A stretch of DNA of 5,644 nucleotides from Marinospirillum sp. (GTDB lineage Bacteria > Pseudomonadota > Gammaproteobacteria > Pseudomonadales > Halomonadaceae). Where the stretch lies: assembly GCA_007116195.1 (NCBI GenBank), contig SKIX01000077.1, positions 1 to 5,644 of the forward strand. The letters are read 5' to 3'. The notes beneath the pieces were generated by a model. That model was not told where the DNA came from. It ran no database searches and worked only from the letters and a program-made list of their open reading frames with translations. Of this stretch, positions 1 to 5,644 are shown in pieces (position 1 is the stretch's first letter; every line of letters starts with the position of its first letter). The translations under genes were made by a program, and so were the position numbers.

Positions 1-2978
1 ACCTGGGGCGTGTTGTCTGGGGTATCGCGTTCTTCCTCAGCCTGCTGATCGTCTCTGGGGGTTTCCGAATCACGATCCTGATGCGGTTGGGTGATCTCGG
101 TTGCTTCCGGCTGCTCAGTCGCTGTTTCGCCCGAGGCAACGGATTGAAAGTGAATAGCCGAATAGCTGGCGATCCACCAGTTGGTCAGATTACCAATCTG
201 AGGTGTCCTGACTTCTTTTAGCTGTTGGTTGGTAGCAGGTTCAAAGGTTTCATCACTTGCAGCCCACTCCTGGATGGTCAGTTGTGCTGCTTTAACTGCT
301 TCTGCAAGAGGTTGTTCTTCAGAGACGCCGAGCAAGTAACCCATGCCGCTGTGCTGATGATCTTTAATTTCACCCAGTCCCAGCCATTGGCAGTAACTGG
401 CGCGCGTCAGGGCAACATAAAGCTTGCGCAGATCTTCCGCTAAACGCTCTGCATCCGCCTGGGCAAGAATCTCGGAGCTGCTTTGCAAATGTTGCTGTAA
501 TTGCCCTTCTTCATTATGGGTTGCCAGGGGAATATCGCCAGCCTGAGTCAGGCGGCAGCTGGTTGCAAAGGGAAGAAAAACCAGCGGATATTCCAGCCCC
601 TTGGATTTGTGAATCGTGACCACCTGAACCAGTTGACGATCACTTTCCAGGCGTACTTGCTGGGTTTCACTGTTTTCATCTGGGTTCTGATTTTGTTCTT
701 GCAGATGACGAATCAAAGCCTGTTCGCCATCGAGTTCAATGGATGCTTTTTGTAAGAGTTCGGCAAGGTGAAGAAGGTCGGTGATCAGCCTTTCACCGCC
801 CGGCTCTTTTAATAGCCGCTCAGCGAGGCTGAAATCCTTGATCAGCTGATGCACCAGCGCCAGGCTGCCGCGCTTTTTCCAGTCATAGTGATAGTTGGCA
901 AATTGTTGAACCCGCTGCTCCCAGCTGAGTTCGTCTTCATTCAGTTGATTCAACGCTTTCAAGTCAAGACCCAGCAAAGGTAAAGCCAGAGCCGTACGCA
1001 GCCGTGCGTCCGTATAGGGTTCAGCAACCGCCTGTAACAGGGTCAGCAGAGCGCTGGCGGCATCCGATTGGTAAACACTGTTCCTTTCCGACAGGTAAAC
1101 GCTGGGCACACCTTTTTCAGTTAAGGCCTGGCGGATGGCATTAGCTTCACTTTTATCTCTGACCAGCACAGCAATATCAGCTGCTTGCAGTGAATGACGC
1201 TTTTGAGAGTCGTCACTCTGTTCAACCAGCCAGGCTGCTTTGTTTTGAGCAGCGTTCAGCAACCGGGTGATTTGAGTGGCTGTCATCTCACTGATTTGCT
1301 GGGTATAGCTCTCCTTGGTCAGCTTGCCATCTTCACCTCGAGTGATCAGCCAGGTGTTCAGAGGGGCTTGCCGCTTGTCATTCACTTCCAGCCATAGCTC
1401 TGTCTCCTTACCGGGCGTGACGCTGTAAAAAGGAATGGGGTTGCTTTCCTGCTCCTTAAAGTAAAAGGCACCCCGCGCACGCTGTTCACCCAGTTCAAAA
1501 AGGTGATTGACCTCTTCGATGAGTCGGGGTGCTGAGCGAAAGTTCTTATCAAGCGTATATTGGCGACCTTGCGTTGCCGTTTTGGCCGCGAGATAGGTGA
1601 AGATATCTGCGCCTCGGAAGGAGTAGATGGCTTGCTTGGGATCGCCAATCATAAAAAAAGCCGTTTCTGGTCGAGGCGCTTTAATCGAATAGATAGAATC
1701 AAAAATGCGGTATTGAACGGGGTCTGTATCCTGGAATTCATCGACCAGAGCGACAGGAAACTGTTCGCGAATGGACGCAGCCAATGGCTCACCGCGATCA
1801 CTGCGCAATGCCTGATCAAGCCGACTCAGGAGATCCTGATTGCTGATCAAGCTTTGCTGTCTTTTGGTTTTCTGGACTTCTGCACCGATCCAGTGGGCAG
1901 CATGCCTTAATAAATCGGCAAAGGGAGAAGGCAGGTCGGCCAACTGACCGGGTAAGGCGGCGAGTGCCTGACAACCCATGTTGTTCCAGGGGATAGCCTG
2001 CTTGTCTGTCCAGATATCATCCAGCGTTAAGGCCATTCGCTGAAAGGTTTTGCTTTTATCGTAATCAATACCAGGGTGGTCCAGATCTCCCTCAGCCCAG
2101 CGTTTGAGCTTTCCGACGATATCGCCGATGTGTTTCGCGTTCAGAGAAGTGGCTTTGTAAGCTTTCTTCTTTTTGGCTTCTACAAAAGCCCCCTCCAGGG
2201 CGGGTAAAAAGGTTTCCAACCACTTTTCTTTCAAGGGTTTGAGGAGGTTTTGTTTTTCTTGTTCAGCCTGAGCTAGCAGCTCCTTTGGGTTGCCCTGAGG
2301 GGGCTCTTGTCCTTCCAGGTGATCTAGTAGCTTGCTGGTTTTTTTCCGTGTTGCACTAGGCGAATCAAAGAAGCTCAGCACCTCTTTGAGTTCGAGATCT
2401 GAAAGCGGCAAATAAAAATGACGCCAGTAGTCTTCCGCAGCCTGCTGTGCCAGTTCAACTTCACTTTCAATAATCTGCTGCTGGAAAAGATTGCCACTGT
2501 CAAAAGCGTGTTCTTTGAGCATCCGGTAGCACCAGCCATGAATGGTCGAGATGGCTGCTTCATCCATCCATTGGGCGGCTATGTCCAGCCGGTAGGCTGC
2601 TTTAGATAAAATGCATTCGTGATCGGTTTGACCTGCAGCCTGTCCTTCAGCAATGACTGCCTGACGTAATTCCAGAAGCAGAGCATCACGGGTGGCTTCT
2701 TCAGGCTTCTCAGCACGAAACACACGGGCTGTTTCAACAAGGCGATGACGGATACGATCCCGCAATTCCTTGGTGGCCGCTTTGGTGAAGGTGACCACCA
2801 GAATGCCGGGGGGGAGCAAAGGCTTGTTGAAGGCCAGATCACCACCTTGTTGCAAGACCAGTCGCACATAGAGCAGGGCAAGGGTAAAGGTTTTACCGGT
2901 TCCGGCACTGGCCTCAATCAAAGCAGAACCCTTGAGCGGAAAAGTCAGTTGATTGAGGGATTCAGTTGATAAGCTCAT
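1..2978 (-). CDS. recB: RecB, 3'-5' helicase/nuclease subunit of the RecBCD enzyme (exodeoxyribonuclease V beta chain), 3' part missing
   Basis: RecB is the UvrD-like SF1A helicase and sole nuclease of RecBCD; it unwinds double-strand break ends, cuts at Chi and loads RecA. The window carries 992 codons with no stop before the left edge; E. coli RecB has about 1180. The ATG at 2976-2978 is chosen because it follows a strong ribosome site, overlaps the recC stop, and puts the Walker A lysine at residue 29, as in E. coli. Helicase motifs, in order: Walker A ASAGTGKT (23-30), Ia VVTFTKAATKELRDRI (61-76), STIHGWCYRML (144-154), II VDEFQDTDP (412-420), III IGDPKQAIYSFRGADIF (444-460), IV YTLDKNFRSAP (474-484), V VTIHKSKGLEYPLV (787-800), VI LYVALTRA (853-860). 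All catalytic residues look intact. A conserved NWWIASYSA block (933-941) is followed by an acidic, proline/glutamine-rich linker (about 945-992) that would lead into the nuclease domain, which is not visible. One oddity is that the segment aligned with the FDDML motif reads NQDLL (380-384). Confidence 0.97.
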   Translation of the reverse strand, partial: MSLSTESLNQLTFPLKGSALIEASAGTGKTFTLALLYVRLVLQQGGDLAFNKPLLPPGILVVTFTKAATKELRDRIRHRLVETARVFRAEKPEEATRDALLLELRQAVIAEGQAAGQTDHECILSKAAYRLDIAAQWMDEAAISTIHGWCYRMLKEHAFDSGNLFQQQIIESEVELAQQAAEDYWRHFYLPLSDLELKEVLSFFDSPSATRKKTSKLLDHLEGQEPPQGNPKELLAQAEQEKQNLLKPLKEKWLETFLPALEGAFVEAKKKKAYKATSLNAKHIGDIVGKLKRWAEGDLDHPGIDYDKSKTFQRMALTLDDIWTDKQAIPWNNMGCQALAALPGQLADLPSPFADLLRHAAHWIGAEVQKTKRQQSLISNQDLLSRLDQALRSDRGEPLAASIREQFPVALVDEFQDTDPVQYRIFDSIYSIKAPRPETAFFMIGDPKQAIYSFRGADIFTYLAAKTATQGRQYTLDKNFRSAPRLIEEVNHLFELGEQRARGAFYFKEQESNPIPFYSVTPGKETELWLEVNDKRQAPLNTWLITRGEDGKLTKESYTQQISEMTATQITRLLNAAQNKAAWLVEQSDDSQKRHSLQAADIAVLVRDKSEANAIRQALTEKGVPSVYLSERNSVYQSDAASALLTLLQAVAEPYTDARLRTALALPLLGLDLKALNQLNEDELSWEQRVQQFANYHYDWKKRGSLALVHQLIKDFSLAERLLKEPGGERLITDLLHLAELLQKASIELDGEQALIRHLQEQNQNPDENSETQQVRLESDRQLVQVVTIHKSKGLEYPLVFLPFATSCRLTQAGDIPLATHNEEGQLQQHLQSSSEILAQADAERLAEDLRKLYVALTRASYCQWLGLGEIKDHQHSGMGYLLGVSEEQPLAEAVKAAQLTIQEWAASDETFEPATNQQLKEVRTPQIGNLTNWWIASYSAIHFQSVASGETATEQPEATEITQPHQDRDSETPRDDQQAEEERDTPDNTPQ

Positions 2979-5644
2979 GCGTTAACCTCCGTTTTAACGG
3001 CGTGATACAGGGGTTCGTAAAGCGCCCGAGTGCTGGAAGCAAAGTCTTGCTGGCTGTACAGGCAGTCAAAATCTGTGAAAACCTGGCTCAAGCGAGCTGA
3101 AGAAGCACAGTCTTTGTCATAACCCTGGCTTGCCTTGTAAGTCGCTTGCTCGTTGTTATCAGGCTCTTTGTTGAGGCTGGCAACCCATTCCATGCCCGTG
3201 CTTAAAGCCGTGGGTAAAGGTTTTTGCATGCCTTGCCACCAAAGAGTGACGAGGCTGGATAGCTGCTCTTCAGCCGCAGCAATGGAAAGTCCTTTAAAGG
3301 TGACCTGCCCCTTAGGTGTCAGCAGTTGGGTTGTCACCGGTTGCTGAACAAGTAGTTGTGCAGCTAAATGCTGCAACCAGGGTCTTGTCAGGTTTCGCCA
3401 GGCGTAGGCTTTGCTTTTTTTCTCAATAGCACTGCTCGTTTGCACGATTAACTGGCTGAATTGACTAGCATCTGCATTGGTCAGCAAATAGGGGCTGGTT
3501 AACTCGAGGGTCAGTGCTTGATCATCGACAAGAAGACTCAAAAAGCCAGTGACTGGCTTTTCAGGAGGTTGCATGTCGGCGCGCTGTCTTTGCCAGTCTT
3601 CAAAGAGCTGGTGCAAGGGTTCGATCAATTGAAGACCCAGATGCCGACCTAAAGCCCCCTCAATCAAGACGCCCTGACGGACCAGCTTCTCCAGTGCCTT
3701 GTCCAGTTGGAGAGGGTAGTTCTGAGGTGGGGTTTCTGGAACAAAGGTCTGTTGAATCAGCTGATCTTTCAATATCCAGGCTTCCAGTCCATCAAAGGCA
3801 AAATTTTCAACCTCCTGAAGTTGCTCAACTTCGCGCTCTGGGTAAACTTTTAAACGCTCCTTGTAAAAGGCATCAGCTGGACAACGCAAGAGGTCATTAA
3901 GCTGGCGCAGGGTCAGGCTGGTTTCTGGATACCAGGCCGGTAGGGTGTCGGTTGCAGTGACTGGCGTTTCAGAGTTCCGGATAAAGAGTTGTCGCCACTC
4001 GTGAGCAAAGGTGGTCAGTCGCTGGTCATTGGCAGCGGTTGCACTGTCTGGATCGGGCTGAACAAAGTAGCGAGGACTGAATGGCTGTAAAGGGTGCTCG
4101 GTGGTGAGTACCTTGAGCAGGTCCTGATCGTCCAGTTTCCACCCAGCGGCCAGGTGGTCTCTGAGTTGCCCGACCAGTACAGAAGGGGGGCGTTCGCTGT
4201 TGTCTCGGATGCTGCGACCGACCCAACTGATGACCAGTTTTTCTCGCGCTGAGAGCAGGGCTTCCAGAAACAGGTAGCGGTCGTCTTCACGGCGCGAGCG
4301 GTCACCGGGGCGGTAGTCTTTCGCCATTAAATCAAAATCAGCGGGGCGAACACTGCGCGGGTAGTCGCCATCGTTCATGCCCAGCAGCCAGACCTGCTTA
4401 AAGGGAATCGCCCGCATGGGCATCAGGGTGGCAAAGTTGATCGCCCCGCCCAGGAATTTCTGGGTCAGATTGGGCTGATCCAGTGCGCCTAAAAGTTCTT
4501 CGCGTACGACTTCCAGTGGGAGCTCTTCTTCAACCAGGCTGCCTTCTTGCCAGTAGCTTTCTAGGTTTTCCAGCTGAATATCCAGATTGTTTAAAGCCCA
4601 GGCATCGGCTTTGCTGGTGTCCATAAAAAAGGTCTGGATCAGCTGGTTAAGCTGCTCGATCCACTGCTCCGGGGTGTGGCGTTGTTTAAGAGTTTCTCGC
4701 GTGCTCTGCAGATCTCGCAGGAGCTGATCTAGAGGCCCTAAGAGGGCGGCTTCCAGACCGGCGACTTCATCATGAGGTTCTATGTCTTTCCAGGCTTCAC
4801 TGCTCCCGGTTGCAAAACCGAGCAGTAAACGGCGCAGGCCAAACAGCCAGGTGTTTTGTTCGCTTGCGGGTAAATCCAAGTCGGCGCGCTGGTGTGCATT
4901 CAGCCCCCAGCGAATATTAGCGCCCTGAATCCATTCTTTTAAACGCGGCAGGTCGGCTTCTGCCAGACCATACTTCTGGCGCAGCGCAGGGGTGTCGAGC
5001 AGGTCCAGCAGCTCACTGACTGCAAAGCGTGCGCCAGGCAGGTGCAGGAGTTTTTCCAGAGCAATCAGCAGGGTGTTCTGACCGCGCTGCCCCTGGTCAG
5101 CAATATGAAAGGGCAGGAAACGCGGGTCGCGCTCTTCGCCGTGACCGGCATAGCGACCAAACACGGCTTGAATATGGGGTGCGTAGACATTGATGTCCGG
5201 CACCATTACCAGCACTTCGCGCGGGGGCAGCTGTGGATTTTTCTCAAATTCAGCCAGCAGTTGGTCGTGCAGAATTTCCACCTCGCGCTGAGGTGAGTGG
5301 GCCATCAGAAACTGCAGACTGGTGTCGGTTTGTGGATCGATAGCGGTTGGCTGGTTCTGGCGTTCTTTCAGCGGGCGCAGGTTGAGAATGTCCGATTGCA
5401 GTTGCGTCAGCAGGCAGTTGTTGTCTTTTTCATCTAGAGGGTCGCGGTAGAAGTCGATGTTCTTTTGCAGGGCTTTCCAGATGCGCTCCTGGTAGCGAGT
5501 GGGTTCATCCTGTTCATCCAGCAGATGCAAATAATCCCGCCCTTGCTTGCCCCAGGAAGCCAGCAGCGGGTGACCTTCCAGATGCAGGTCTTCCGGGTTG
5601 AGGCTGGCGTCGATTTTACGATCCTGAATGCGTCGGTATTCGCG
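2975..5644 (-). CDS. recC: RecC, Chi-recognising subunit of the RecBCD enzyme (exodeoxyribonuclease V gamma chain), 5' part missing
   Basis: RecC is the non-catalytic subunit of RecBCD: it holds the DNA fork, splits the two strands between RecB and RecD, and recognises Chi in the strand passing through it. The window shows its last 889 codons, ending in TGA; the frame is open to the right edge, so the true start is outside. Fragment residues 26-39 (HPLLASWGKQGRDY region) match E. coli RecC near residue 298, so about 270 N-terminal residues are missing, including most known Chi-contact residues. Other recognisable blocks: SPQREVEILHD (117-127), VLVMVPDI (144-151), FLPFHIAD (176-183), the strongly conserved LMPMRAIPFKQVWLLGMNDG (407-426), GDRSRREDDRYLFLEAL (447-463) and GRSIRDNSERPPSVLV (476-491). 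The C-terminal third, from about residue 577 (LTLRQLNDLLRCPADAFY), is more diverged and fits the dead nuclease fold: I see no GxxDRxD signature and no AddB-type iron-sulphur cysteine cluster, which argues against AddB. From residue 26 to the end it is about 40 residues longer than E. coli RecC, by my recollection of that sequence. recB follows with a four-base overlap. Confidence 0.97.
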   Translation of the reverse strand, partial: REYRRIQDRKIDASLNPEDLHLEGHPLLASWGKQGRDYLHLLDEQDEPTRYQERIWKALQKNIDFYRDPLDEKDNNCLLTQLQSDILNLRPLKERQNQPTAIDPQTDTSLQFLMAHSPQREVEILHDQLLAEFEKNPQLPPREVLVMVPDINVYAPHIQAVFGRYAGHGEERDPRFLPFHIADQGQRGQNTLLIALEKLLHLPGARFAVSELLDLLDTPALRQKYGLAEADLPRLKEWIQGANIRWGLNAHQRADLDLPASEQNTWLFGLRRLLLGFATGSSEAWKDIEPHDEVAGLEAALLGPLDQLLRDLQSTRETLKQRHTPEQWIEQLNQLIQTFFMDTSKADAWALNNLDIQLENLESYWQEGSLVEEELPLEVVREELLGALDQPNLTQKFLGGAINFATLMPMRAIPFKQVWLLGMNDGDYPRSVRPADFDLMAKDYRPGDRSRREDDRYLFLEALLSAREKLVISWVGRSIRDNSERPPSVLVGQLRDHLAAGWKLDDQDLLKVLTTEHPLQPFSPRYFVQPDPDSATAANDQRLTTFAHEWRQLFIRNSETPVTATDTLPAWYPETSLTLRQLNDLLRCPADAFYKERLKVYPEREVEQLQEVENFAFDGLEAWILKDQLIQQTFVPETPPQNYPLQLDKALEKLVRQGVLIEGALGRHLGLQLIEPLHQLFEDWQRQRADMQPPEKPVTGFLSLLVDDQALTLELTSPYLLTNADASQFSQLIVQTSSAIEKKSKAYAWRNLTRPWLQHLAAQLLVQQPVTTQLLTPKGQVTFKGLSIAAAEEQLSSLVTLWWQGMQKPLPTALSTGMEWVASLNKEPDNNEQATYKASQGYDKDCASSARLSQVFTDFDCLYSQQDFASSTRALYEPLYHAVKTEVNA
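2985..2990 (-). promoter_or_regulatory. Shine-Dalgarno site of recB inside the recC 3' end
   Basis: Read on the minus strand, GGAGGT lies six bases before the recB ATG, a near-perfect anti-16S match at good spacing. It falls within the last codons of recC. Together with the ATGA overlap of the recC stop and recB start, it indicates that recB is translated from the same transcript as recC, probably with translational coupling; the coupling is inference. It also fixes the choice of recB start. Confidence 0.85.

Noticed and set aside
1560..1910. A 116-codon open frame on the plus strand, and similar frames of 60 to 112 codons on both strands across the window
   Set aside because: All lie inside recB or recC, antisense or in another frame. 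Their translations look like random composition with no recognisable domain, whereas the host frames carry strongly conserved motifs at the same places.
1..2978. The possibility that recB is a pseudogene, because the region shows many short antisense and out-of-frame ORFs
   Set aside because: Translating the minus strand from 2978 gives 992 uninterrupted codons with every SF1A helicase motif in order and in one frame; it simply runs off the window edge.
2989..3000. Inverted repeat CCGTT-TT-AACGG near the end of recC, considered as a hairpin or terminator
   Set aside because: The stem is five base pairs with a two-base loop, there is no following T run in the direction of transcription, and it overlaps coding sequence and the recB ribosome site. 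It is most likely chance.
4613..4620. Near-match to the E. coli Chi octamer (GCTGGTGT), with others at 4888-4895 and 3607-3614
   Set aside because: Each differs from GCTGGTGG at the last base. I saw no exact Chi on either strand. The Chi sequence of this organism is unknown, and one window is too short for absence or near-matches to mean anything.
2975..5530. A separate 851-codon gene starting at TTG at 5528-5530
   Set aside because: The frame stays open upstream to the window edge, and the 38 extra codons encode conserved RecC sequence (HPLLASWGKQGRDY), so the TTG is an internal leucine codon.

Overview
The window is chromosomal DNA of a gammaproteobacterium. It is filled from edge to edge by two minus-strand genes, recC and recB, which encode two of the three subunits of the RecBCD (exonuclease V) recombination and repair machine. 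The phylum-level call rests on the RecB and RecC proteins. Both resemble the Escherichia coli proteins closely over most of the visible length, and the RecBCD form (rather than AddAB) is typical of this class. GC content is close to one half by eye. Genus and species cannot be resolved from the sequence.

Layout, read in the direction of transcription (right to left): positions 5644 to 2975 hold the last 889 codons of recC, whose N-terminal part (about 270 residues by comparison with E. coli) lies beyond the right edge. Positions 2978 to 1 hold the first 992 codons of recB, whose C-terminal nuclease domain lies beyond the left edge. The recB ATG overlaps the recC TGA by four bases (ATGA), and a strong Shine-Dalgarno sequence sits in the last codons of recC. 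There is no intergenic DNA, and no RNA gene, mobile element, CRISPR array or transcription terminator was seen. recD is expected just past the left edge, but that is inference.

In the enzyme, RecB is a 3'-to-5' SF1A helicase with a C-terminal nuclease. RecC is an enzymatically dead helicase/nuclease-fold subunit that splits the duplex and reads Chi. RecD is the second, 5'-to-3' motor. Here all RecB helicase motifs are intact and both reading frames are open throughout, so both genes look functional in the visible part. The region is ordinary housekeeping DNA. I found no undescribed system; the findings below are modest points of gene order and local protein divergence.
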